Shown one piece after another: positions 44,212 to 51,503 of a stretch of DNA of 64,000 nt. The translations under genes were made by a program, and so were the position numbers. The DNA is from Mesorhizobium escarrei (GTDB lineage: Bacteria > Pseudomonadota > Alphaproteobacteria > Rhizobiales > Rhizobiaceae). The notes below the pieces were generated by a model that was not told where the DNA came from, did no database searches, and was given only the letters and a program-made list of their open reading frames with translations. Numbering within the stretch: the first letter of the stretch is position 1; the number at the start of each line of letters is the position of its first letter. Where the stretch lies: positions 333,148 to 397,147 of the forward strand of contig NZ_CAKXZT010000168.1 in NCBI RefSeq assembly GCF_935825525.1, given 5' to 3'.

Positions 44212-45228
44212 TCAGGCGCGGCTGCGCCGGCGCTCGCGGCGGGCTTCGCTGGTCTCAACGGTGTTGACCGTCGCCTGCTTGTTGCGCATCGGGCCAATGC
44301 GCTCGACGATTTTCTCGACGGTCGGGCGATCCGATTTGGTGTGCGCATCGAGCGCCTTGCGCATGGCGGCCAGGTGGGCGAACGAGGTGCCGCAGCAGCC
44401 GCCGACGATCTTGGCGCCGGCATCGACGGCCAGCCTGACATAGTCGGCCATCAGCTCGGGCGTGCCGGAATAATGGATTTCGGCGCCGCGAAATTCGGGA
44501 ATGCCGCAATTGCCCTTGACGATCACCGTCGCCTCCGGCTTCGCCTCGGTCATGTCGAGCAGCGAGGCGAGTATGTCGGAGGCGCCGACGCCGCAATTGG
44601 CGCCGACGCCGAGTGGCGCCTGCGGCAGTCCATCGGCAACGCCGTGGATGTCCTTCGGCAACAGCCCCATCATGGTGCGGCCGGCGGTGTCGAAGGAGCC
44701 GGTATAGGTATAGGGCAGGCCGACGCGGATCGCCGCTTCGGCGGCGGCGCGGATTTCGTCCGGCGCCGACATGGTCTCGATCCAGGCGACTTCGGCGCCG
44801 CCGGCCTTCAGGCCCTCGATCTGTTCGGCAAAGGCCTCGACCGCCTCGTCATAGGTCATGGCGCCGAGCGGCACCAGCAACTCGCCGGTCGGGCCGACCG
44901 AGCCGGCGACGACGATCTTGCGGCCGGCTTTATCGGCGACAGCGCGGCCGATCTCGGCGGCGCGCCGGTTCAGCGCATGCACGCGGTCTTGCGCATGGTG
45001 CAGCTTCAGCCGGTGGCGGGTGCCGCCGAAGGAATTGGTCAGGATGATGTCGGCGCCGGCATCGACGAAGTTCTGGTGCAGACTGGTGATGATGTCCGGC
45101 GCCGTCTCGTTCAGCAACTCTGGAGCCTCGCCGGCCTCAAGCCCCATGGCGAACAGATTGGTGCCTGTGGCGCCATCGGCAAGCAGAACGCCCTTTTCGG
45201 CAAGCAAAGCGTCAATTGGATTGGTCAT
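44212..45228 (-). CDS. bmt: Betaine-homocysteine S-methyltransferase family enzyme
   Basis: 338 residues, homocysteine S-methyltransferase domain. Zinc ligands C212 (GVGANCGVG) and C278/C279 (IVGGCCGTS) are present, with LLADGATGTNLFAMGL and TNSFGGTRHRLKLH near the N-terminus. This subgroup in rhizobia uses glycine betaine as methyl donor, giving methionine and dimethylglycine; dimethylglycine then feeds the dehydrogenases and sarcosine oxidase of the window. A 20-bp perfect palindrome lies 131 bp upstream. A specificity other than betaine (S-methylmethionine, for example) is not excluded. Confidence 0.85.
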   Translation of the reverse strand: MTNPIDALLAEKGVLLADGATGTNLFAMGLEAGEAPELLNETAPDIITSLHQNFVDAGADIILTNSFGGTRHRLKLHHAQDRVHALNRRAAEIGRAVADKAGRKIVVAGSVGPTGELLVPLGAMTYDEAVEAFAEQIEGLKAGGAEVAWIETMSAPDEIRAAAEAAIRVGLPYTYTGSFDTAGRTMMGLLPKDIHGVADGLPQAPLGVGANCGVGASDILASLLDMTEAKPEATVIVKGNCGIPEFRGAEIHYSGTPELMADYVRLAVDAGAKIVGGCCGTSFAHLAAMRKALDAHTKSDRPTVEKIVERIGPMRNKQATVNTVETSEARRERRRSRA

Positions 45229-45359
45229 TGGAAATTACGCCTTCCGGGATTCCAAGCAGACTTCGCTCGGCCGCTACGTCTGCTTAGGTTTTTGTATTGC
45301 CGCAGGTTCTCGTCGCAAACCGCGAGGCACTTTTGCGGAACCTGCTGGTCGAGATAAGG

Positions 45360-45379
45360 ATATAAAGAAATCTTTATAT
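45360..45379 (-). promoter_or_regulatory. Perfect palindromic operator upstream of bmt
   Basis: ATATAAAGAAATCTTTATAT, 9-bp arms, 2-bp spacer, no mismatch, in an AT-rich promoter-like stretch. Nearly identical to 31266-31287. Resembles SahR-type motifs of methionine-cycle genes from memory. Confidence 0.75.
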
Positions 45380-45409
45380 GGCGTCAATGTCGGCGCGGTA
45401 AACAAGCCG

Positions 45410-46252
45410 TCAAAATTGCATTTCCGCCAGCCTTTGCGTGAAGCTGGCCGCCTCATGCGCATTGATATCGGCGGCGCGGATCAGATTGTCGAAATGGCTG
45501 GTCAGCGTGCGGACCGGCTGGGTTGCGTTCAGCACCAGATACATGTCGCCGACATAGATGGCAGCACGATAAGGCCCGAAGATGGTGAAGGGGATCGAAT
45601 AACGCATCCGTCCGTCATAGAGAAACAGGCGGAAGGTGGGATAAAGGTCGTCGAGCAGCGTCGCCATGTGAAGAAGCTGCTGGTGGCGGTCGGCCTCAGG
45701 GAAACGGTCCCAGACGCCCAGGCCGCGCGCAAAGATCTCCAGCGTGTGGCGGGGCATGCAGACTTCCATGTCGGTTTCCGGCCGCCGGTTGTAGTCGATG
45801 CGGTACTGCGTCTCGCCGGCCTGCGCCTCGCGGCTCTTGTTGGCGATGCCCGCCTCGTAGTCGATGAGCGCTTCGGTGCGCAGAAGGTCGGGAATGCCGG
45901 CCGGCACGTAACGGATTTTCGTCCCCGCGGCCTCGGCATGCCATTTGGCCAGCAGCGTGCGGTCGAAGCCGTCAGGCGCTTCCTCGATCTCCAGGCTTTC
46001 GCGGATTTCACCGGTGACGCCTTCGTCCTGGCTGAGGCCGAGCAGCCAGTCGAGCGACACTTTGAATTCAGCGGCGATGTTGAGCAGCGTTTCGGCGCGG
46101 GGAAGGCGTGTCGAGGCGCCGGACAGCAACTGCGAAAGCGCCGAGCGGTCGATGCCCACCGCAGTCGCGAAGGCGGACTGGTTCAGATCGGATCGTGTCA
46201 GGAGCATTTTCAGGCGCTCCCGAAAGACCGTCGATAGGTCGCGTTTGTCCAT
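45410..46252 (-). CDS. XRE-family transcriptional regulator with large C-terminal domain
   Basis: 280 residues from ATG 46250-46252 (GGAA 7 bases upstream). N-terminal XRE HTH (NQSAFATAVGIDRSALSQLL, about residues 24-43), followed by a roughly 200-residue domain with PRHTLEIFARGLGVWDRFPE and MRYSIPFTIFGPYRAAIYVG that I do not recognise as cupin or peptidase. It is divergent from the desaturase at 46481 and lies upstream of bmt, separated by the operator. It may regulate the desaturase; the target is unproven. Confidence 0.83.
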   Translation of the reverse strand: MDKRDLSTVFRERLKMLLTRSDLNQSAFATAVGIDRSALSQLLSGASTRLPRAETLLNIAAEFKVSLDWLLGLSQDEGVTGEIRESLEIEEAPDGFDRTLLAKWHAEAAGTKIRYVPAGIPDLLRTEALIDYEAGIANKSREAQAGETQYRIDYNRRPETDMEVCMPRHTLEIFARGLGVWDRFPEADRHQQLLHMATLLDDLYPTFRLFLYDGRMRYSIPFTIFGPYRAAIYVGDMYLVLNATQPVRTLTSHFDNLIRAADINAHEAASFTQRLAEMQF

Positions 46253-46480
46253 ATCGTCATTCCGGCCATTAGGAGGAAAAAAATCCGCCGAATCCGCCAA
46301 CGCGGCACTTTGGGCGTAAATGAATCCTCCAGGTTGTTTACAATAGATAACACATGCGGCTGAAAATGCGCAATCGCAACATTTTGTGCGCTTTGTCGCG
46401 TTGCAGCATCACGATGCTCCTGACACAATACTGTCAGGAATCAAAACGGTTCCGGCGACTGGAAGGGCAGTGGTCGATCC

Positions 46481-47491
46481 ATGACAAGCAGGAATAACAG
46501 ACGACGCAATGCACCGGCCATCGAATGGCCGACCGTCTTCCTCGCGTTTTTCTGTTACGGCACCTGGCTCGCAGCTGGCCTGTTCCTGTGGCCGTCCTAT
46601 CCGCTGCTGGCGCTCGTCGTTCTGGCCCTGATGGCGGCGCTGCAATCCTCGCTGGCGCACGAAGTGCTGCACGGCCATCCGACCCGCAATGCGCAGCTCA
46701 ACGAAGCTTTCGTCTTTCTGCCGATTGGTCTCGTCTGGCCATTCCGTCGGTTCAAGACCATCCATCTGCGCCATCACGCCGACGAACGGCTGACCGATCC
46801 GCTTGACGATCCTGAAAGCTACTACAAGGCGCTGTGGCGCCATGACGAATTGCCGCCGGCGATGAAGTTCCTGCTGAAGATCAACAACACCATGATCGGC
46901 CGGCTCATTCTCGGCCCGTGGCTGTCATGCATCGGTTTTTTCATCGACGATGCCAGGCAGGTGCTCGCCGGCGACAAGGTGATCCGCAAGGCATGGCTGC
47001 TGCACGCCATCGGCCTCGCCGTGGTGCTGCCGGTCGTGCAGTTCGGCTTCGGCATCCCGCTATGGCTCTACATCCTGGTGCCGGTGTGGCTCGGCCAGTC
47101 GCTGATCTCGATCCGCACCTTCGCCGAGCATCAATGGTCGGAGCATCCGGAAGGCCGTACGGTGATCGTCGAGCGTTCGCCGCTGTCTTTCCTGTTCCTC
47201 AACAACAATCTGCATTTCGTCCATCACAAGAGCCCGACGGTGGCCTGGTACCGGCTGCCGAAGCTGTTTGCCGAGCGCCGTGACGAGTGGCTGCGGATGA
47301 ACAATGGCTATGCCTATCCGAACTATTTCGCGCTGCTCAGGGCATATGCCTTCAAGGCGAAGGAGCCGATCGTCCACCCGGTGCTGCGGCGCACGCCGGA
47401 ACCGGGCCGGGCGTTCAAGCCACGCGTCAGGGCGCGCAGCCTCAATGGGCTTGGCAGCGCGCCGGTGCCGGCCGAGCCGCCGAAAGAATGA
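46481..47491 (+). CDS. Fatty-acid desaturase-superfamily membrane di-iron protein
   Basis: 336 residues, ATG 46481 with GGAAGGG upstream. His boxes LAHEVLHGHP, IHLRHHADERLTDP and LHFVHHKSP are intact between hydrophobic segments. The arrangement fits alkane/fatty-acid desaturases and beta-carotene-hydroxylase-like enzymes. It is divergent from the XRE regulator. Second desaturase-like protein of the window, not closely similar to 33553-34464. Confidence 0.88.
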   Translation: MTSRNNRRRNAPAIEWPTVFLAFFCYGTWLAAGLFLWPSYPLLALVVLALMAALQSSLAHEVLHGHPTRNAQLNEAFVFLPIGLVWPFRRFKTIHLRHHADERLTDPLDDPESYYKALWRHDELPPAMKFLLKINNTMIGRLILGPWLSCIGFFIDDARQVLAGDKVIRKAWLLHAIGLAVVLPVVQFGFGIPLWLYILVPVWLGQSLISIRTFAEHQWSEHPEGRTVIVERSPLSFLFLNNNLHFVHHKSPTVAWYRLPKLFAERRDEWLRMNNGYAYPNYFALLRAYAFKAKEPIVHPVLRRTPEPGRAFKPRVRARSLNGLGSAPVPAEPPKE

Positions 47492-47497
47492 ATTTTT

Positions 47498-47520
47498 GGG
47501 CATCGCCGGCGGCGATGCCC
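47498..47520. terminator. Hairpin between the desaturase and the PhnD-like gene
   Basis: GGGCATCGCC-GGC-GGCGATGCCC, perfect 10-bp stem, 6 bp after the desaturase stop. No T-tract follows, so efficiency is uncertain. Confidence 0.5.
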
Positions 47521-47574
47521 AGGTGCGCGTCAATGGCCTTGTCAATTTCTCAGCGTAACGATCAAAGTCCCGGC

Positions 47575-48375
47575 ATGAGCGATTTCATTGCCGCCTTGCC
47601 GATGTATGACTGGCCTGAAGAGAAGAACGAGGTCGATGCCCAATGGGCGCGGCTGCGTGATGCCTTGCGGCAAAAAGGCATCGACGCGCCGCAAACCGTC
47701 GCTCGCGTCAATGCCGATCTGCGGCCTGTCGAAGGCGGCATCCGCGACGCCGCCGGAAAGGTGATTGCGCCCGATCCGGCGACGCTGCCGCCCGACGAAC
47801 TGGATTTTCACGGACTCTGGCTGCATCCGGCGCTGCTGTTCGCACAGGCCTGCTGGGGTCCGCTGGAACTCGGCCTATTGGAACATGTCCAGGTGATCAG
47901 CCAGCCGCGCTACGACGCATTCGAAGGCGGGCAGGGTGAACTCTATTCGAGCGCGCTCGTGATGCGTGCAGGTGAAGCGCCAACGGTTGCCTCACCGTCC
48001 GATGGCGGCCGCCTCATTCCGCTCGATGTCCTGCGTGGCAAGCATTTTACCTTCAACAGCCTCGATTCCATGTCGGGCATTATCGCGCTAACGCGTGACT
48101 TGGAGGCGCTGGGCGAAAGCCTGGACATCTTCTCTGAGCGCAGCGAAAGCGGTGGCCACCGCGCCTCGATCGTCGCTATTGCCGAGGGCAAGGCCGATGT
48201 CGCGGCCATCGACTGCCAGAGCTGGGCCAAGGCGCGGCGCTTCGAGCCGGCAGCGGAAGCGGTCACGGTCGTCGGCTGGACAAGGCGGCGCAAGGGCCTG
48301 CCGTTCATCACCGCCAGGACGACACCGGAAAAGATCGTGGTGGCGCTGCGCGAGGCGGTCGCGGCGACCGCATAA
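47575..48375 (+). CDS. PhnD-like periplasmic-binding-fold protein without signal peptide
   Basis: 266 residues from ATG 47575. The fold and motifs of phosphonate-binding PhnD-type proteins are visible (LFAQACWGPLELGLLEHVQV, LRGKHFTFNSLDSMSGIIAL, SGGHRASIVAIAEGKADVAA, IDCQSWAK). The N-terminus (MSDFIAALPMYDWPEEKNEV) has no signal sequence, and no ABC permease or ATPase lies nearby. It is probably cytosolic. It is convergent with the DddP-like gene (7 bp gap). Ligand unknown; it could be a sensor or an orphan binding protein. Confidence 0.78.
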   Translation: MSDFIAALPMYDWPEEKNEVDAQWARLRDALRQKGIDAPQTVARVNADLRPVEGGIRDAAGKVIAPDPATLPPDELDFHGLWLHPALLFAQACWGPLELGLLEHVQVISQPRYDAFEGGQGELYSSALVMRAGEAPTVASPSDGGRLIPLDVLRGKHFTFNSLDSMSGIIALTRDLEALGESLDIFSERSESGGHRASIVAIAEGKADVAAIDCQSWAKARRFEPAAEAVTVVGWTRRRKGLPFITARTTPEKIVVALREAVAATA

Positions 48376-48382
48376 AAAACAA

Positions 48383-49702
48383 TCAGCCGCCGAGCAGCCG
48401 CTCGTCGAGCGGATAGGTCGAAAGCTGCTCGTTGCCGGTTTCGGTGATCAGGATCTGCTCTTCGATCTTGACGCCCTCGCGTCCGCCAAGCCGGCCGATA
48501 TAGCTCTCGACGCAAAGCACCATGCCCGACACAAGCACGCCGTCGGGGGTGTCTTCGGTCCAGTCGACCGCATGCGGCAGCGTCGGGTATTCGTCGGCCA
48601 GGCCGACGCCGTGATAGAGCACGCCGTAACGCGTCGGGAAACAATCTCCGGGCGGCACCGCCGAGTGTTCGACAAGATCGCGGAACGATGTGCCCGGCTG
48701 CATCAGGGCGATGTTGTGGGCGATCTGGTCGGCGGCGATGCGAAACAGCTCGCGTTGCTCGTTGGACGGCTCGGTGTCGCCGCAGAGCCAGGTGCGCGAC
48801 AGGTCGGCGCAGAAACCGTAAGGGCCGATCAGATCAGTATCGAAAGCGACGAGATCGCCGGCTTCGATCGTTCGCGACGAACATTCCTGAAACCAGGGAT
48901 TGGTGCGCGGGCCAGAGGTCAAGAGCCGGGTTTCGACCCATTCGCCGCCACGCGCGATGTTGCCGCGGTGGAGTTCGGCCCACAATTCGTTTTCGGAAAT
49001 TCCTGGCCTTAATGCTGCTTCCATCTCGCCCATCGCCGCCTGGCAAGCGATGATCGAGCGGCGCATGGCCAGGATTTCGTCGGTCGATTTGATCAGACGC
49101 GCGTTTTCCATCAGCGCTTCGCCATTGCCGATCGAGATGCCGAGGCGGGCGAGTTCTTCGACGCCCTCGGGATTGATGCGATCGACGGCGATGCGGCTGA
49201 CACCGCCGCCATGCTCCTTAACCAGATCGGCGATCCCGGCGGCCCAGCGGCGGACCTTTTGCTCGGTCAGTTCGCCGCTGTAGAGATAGATCCACGACAC
49301 TGCCGGCCGAACCTCGTCGACGACGCCGGAGTGGTCGGAAAGGTGCTCGCAGGAAAAATAGTCGAACAGCACCACCGGACCTTCGGTGGCAACGAAACAA
49401 TGCCTTGTCGGATTATGCGCGACCCAGAGCTGCATATTGGTCGCGTCGGTCGCATAGCGGATGTTGATCGGATCGTAGAGCAAGGCTCCCGCATAGCCGC
49501 GGCGCTTCAACTCGGTGCGGATGCGGTCGAGCCGGTAGTGGCGCATGGCGGGCAGGTCGGGAGCAGCAATGCCGGCGGCGTGCCACTCGGCTTCCGCCAG
49601 TGCGCCGTAGCCAAGCACATGCTGGTTGAGCTCAGCGGCCTTCTGCCGCGACTTCAGGCGCAACGCATCGATTGAGCCTGCTTCGCCCGGCTCGAACGGC
49701 AT
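48383..49702 (-). CDS. dddP: M24-family metalloenzyme, DddP-like (DMSP lyase candidate)
   Basis: 439 residues from ATG 49700-49702. Creatinase N-terminal domain, then an M24 pita-bread domain with metal ligands D288 and D290 (LVAFDTDLIGPYG), D300 (CADLSRTW), H364 (LYHGVGLADE), E399 (VLCVESYIG) and E414 (VKIEEQIL). The DddP ligands I recall from the Ruegeria crystal structure are D295, D297, D307, H371, E406 and E421: all six fall at a constant offset of 7. This favours DddP, which cleaves dimethylsulfoniopropionate to dimethyl sulfide and acrylate, over Xaa-Pro peptidase or creatinase. It lies 25 bp after the GT39-like gene on the same strand. Confidence 0.75.
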   Translation of the reverse strand: MPFEPGEAGSIDALRLKSRQKAAELNQHVLGYGALAEAEWHAAGIAAPDLPAMRHYRLDRIRTELKRRGYAGALLYDPINIRYATDATNMQLWVAHNPTRHCFVATEGPVVLFDYFSCEHLSDHSGVVDEVRPAVSWIYLYSGELTEQKVRRWAAGIADLVKEHGGGVSRIAVDRINPEGVEELARLGISIGNGEALMENARLIKSTDEILAMRRSIIACQAAMGEMEAALRPGISENELWAELHRGNIARGGEWVETRLLTSGPRTNPWFQECSSRTIEAGDLVAFDTDLIGPYGFCADLSRTWLCGDTEPSNEQRELFRIAADQIAHNIALMQPGTSFRDLVEHSAVPPGDCFPTRYGVLYHGVGLADEYPTLPHAVDWTEDTPDGVLVSGMVLCVESYIGRLGGREGVKIEEQILITETGNEQLSTYPLDERLLGG

Positions 49703-49727
49703 GATCTTGCGATGACGAGGAGGCCGA

Positions 49728-51440
49728 TCAGCCGGGTTCCTGTCCACCCTCGGCTCCTTTGCTGACGCCTTCGCCGGGTGCTGTGGCTTTTTCCGCAGCC
49801 GTTCTCTTCAATCTTACATACGCGCCGGGCCGGGCGGACGTGTCGGTGCCAGGCAGTAGCGGAACCATGATTTGCTTTGGTTGGCCATCCGGCTCATAGC
49901 CGGCTTTTTTTAGCTGCTCCACAATGACCGGCCGCGGATCGTCGCGGTCGAGCCAGACGAGTACGGCCGGATCTTGCAGCAGCCTTTCGAAATTTGGCAC
50001 TTCCTGATTAAGCGCGACCAATTTTTCGCCGACCAGCCGCAGATTGCCGACCCATGCACCGTCGGATATTGCGGTTTTCACCGGCCCGTCAGCACTCAGC
50101 TCGCGATACAAGGCCGGGTAATCCACCCTGATCATCCGCGAGAGACCACTGGTCCCGTTTATCTGGAAATACCAGGTGGCGGGCGCGAGCAGAACGGCGA
50201 TAATCGCTCCGGCCGCGATCACCAGCTGCTGGGCGTCCCTGCCGCGCGGTGCGAGCCGTTCCATATAGGCGGCCATCGCCAGCGGCAAGACGACCATGAC
50301 CGGCACCAGCCAACGGGCCTTGACCTCGGTCACGCCGGTGGCCAGCACGAGTATCGCCAGCATGGCCAAGCCGATCGCCAAGGTACGCCACAAGAGAACT
50401 TCCCTGGCCGGAGCCTTGGGTTGACGATCGGAGAAACGGAATCCCGTCAGCGCGAAAGCCAGCGCGTAAACGAGCACCGGCAAGACAGCGAAATTGAAAA
50501 TCCCCATGATAAACTTGCCGGCGCCGGTGGCCGCGGCCACCATGCGACCCTGCTGTAGGTCTATTCCGAACTTCTCGCCTCTCGCCAGCAAATCGGCAGG
50601 ATGCATCAGGCTCCAATATGCGGTTGGCGCCAGCACCAGTATCGCGACGGCAACGCTGATTGCGAATTTCGGATCGAGGATCGCGCCGCGCAACTCGCGC
50701 AGCGACAGCACCGCCGCAACAAGGGCTACCACCAGGAATAAATCGTTGTATTTGGCAAGAATTGCCGCAGCAATTGCCAAGCCGAACACCGCGTAGGCGA
50801 TCATGGTTCGCCGCTCTATCAGATAAGCCATCGCCAGCAGCAGCAGCGCGCAGAAGCCGACAACGGCGACCGAATGCGACAAGGCCCGCTGCGATTCCCA
50901 GGCGATTTGCGGGATTGTGAAAAGTCCGAGCATGGCTGCCGCTGCCGTCGCTTTCGTGTAGCCGAACCGCCGCATGGCGGCGAACACACTGCAGGCGGCG
51001 AGGAACAGCACTGAGTATTTGACGAGCTTCAGCGTAAAAATGCTGGTGCCGAAAATTTGCGCGGCCAGCCAGTTGATCCATGTGTAGAGAGGCGGCTGCG
51101 AGCCGCCATAACCAGCCCAAAGATATGGCAGATAAATCAGTTGCTCCGCGTCATCGATGCCGACGCCGGTTCCTGCCCAACTGGCCAGAACGGACAATAT
51201 GACGGTTTGCAAGGCCAAATAGGTTGCGACCATAACGATCGCCGCCGGGAAGGGGCCGATCCTGCCCTCGGCAAGCCATACGGCCCATTTCATCGAATAT
51301 CTCAACGCGTTCTCATCGCCGGTGCCGGTTGCCGCCGGCTCCGCTAGCATGAAGACCATGCCCCGCGCAACGTCGCCTGATCGCTGCCGGAGCGGCGGGC
51401 TTGAAGTCGTGGCCGCCACCCTGTCTTGTTGTCTGGACAT
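49728..51440 (-). CDS. Glycosyltransferase family 39-like (ArnT/PMT type) membrane protein
   Basis: 570 residues as called; ATGs at residues 28, 31 and 50 are alternative starts nearer the first transmembrane helix. At least ten hydrophobic segments. The first periplasmic loop has GIDDAEQLIYLPYLWAGYGG, then SQPPLYTWINWLAA, the acidic/aromatic signature of GT39 and related GT-C enzymes that use polyprenyl-phosphate sugars. The C-terminal 150 residues are soluble (KAGYEPDGQPKQIMVPLLPG). It may be a second user of the lipid-linked sugar made by the 12395-19541 cluster; not proven. Confidence 0.82.
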   Translation of the reverse strand: MSRQQDRVAATTSSPPLRQRSGDVARGMVFMLAEPAATGTGDENALRYSMKWAVWLAEGRIGPFPAAIVMVATYLALQTVILSVLASWAGTGVGIDDAEQLIYLPYLWAGYGGSQPPLYTWINWLAAQIFGTSIFTLKLVKYSVLFLAACSVFAAMRRFGYTKATAAAAMLGLFTIPQIAWESQRALSHSVAVVGFCALLLLAMAYLIERRTMIAYAVFGLAIAAAILAKYNDLFLVVALVAAVLSLRELRGAILDPKFAISVAVAILVLAPTAYWSLMHPADLLARGEKFGIDLQQGRMVAAATGAGKFIMGIFNFAVLPVLVYALAFALTGFRFSDRQPKAPAREVLLWRTLAIGLAMLAILVLATGVTEVKARWLVPVMVVLPLAMAAYMERLAPRGRDAQQLVIAAGAIIAVLLAPATWYFQINGTSGLSRMIRVDYPALYRELSADGPVKTAISDGAWVGNLRLVGEKLVALNQEVPNFERLLQDPAVLVWLDRDDPRPVIVEQLKKAGYEPDGQPKQIMVPLLPGTDTSARPGAYVRLKRTAAEKATAPGEGVSKGAEGGQEPG

Positions 51441-51503
51441 CGGATTTCCCGAAATCGGTCACACCCGGGTCATGCTCGGGGTCAGGCCGACGCGTCCGGC
51501 GCT

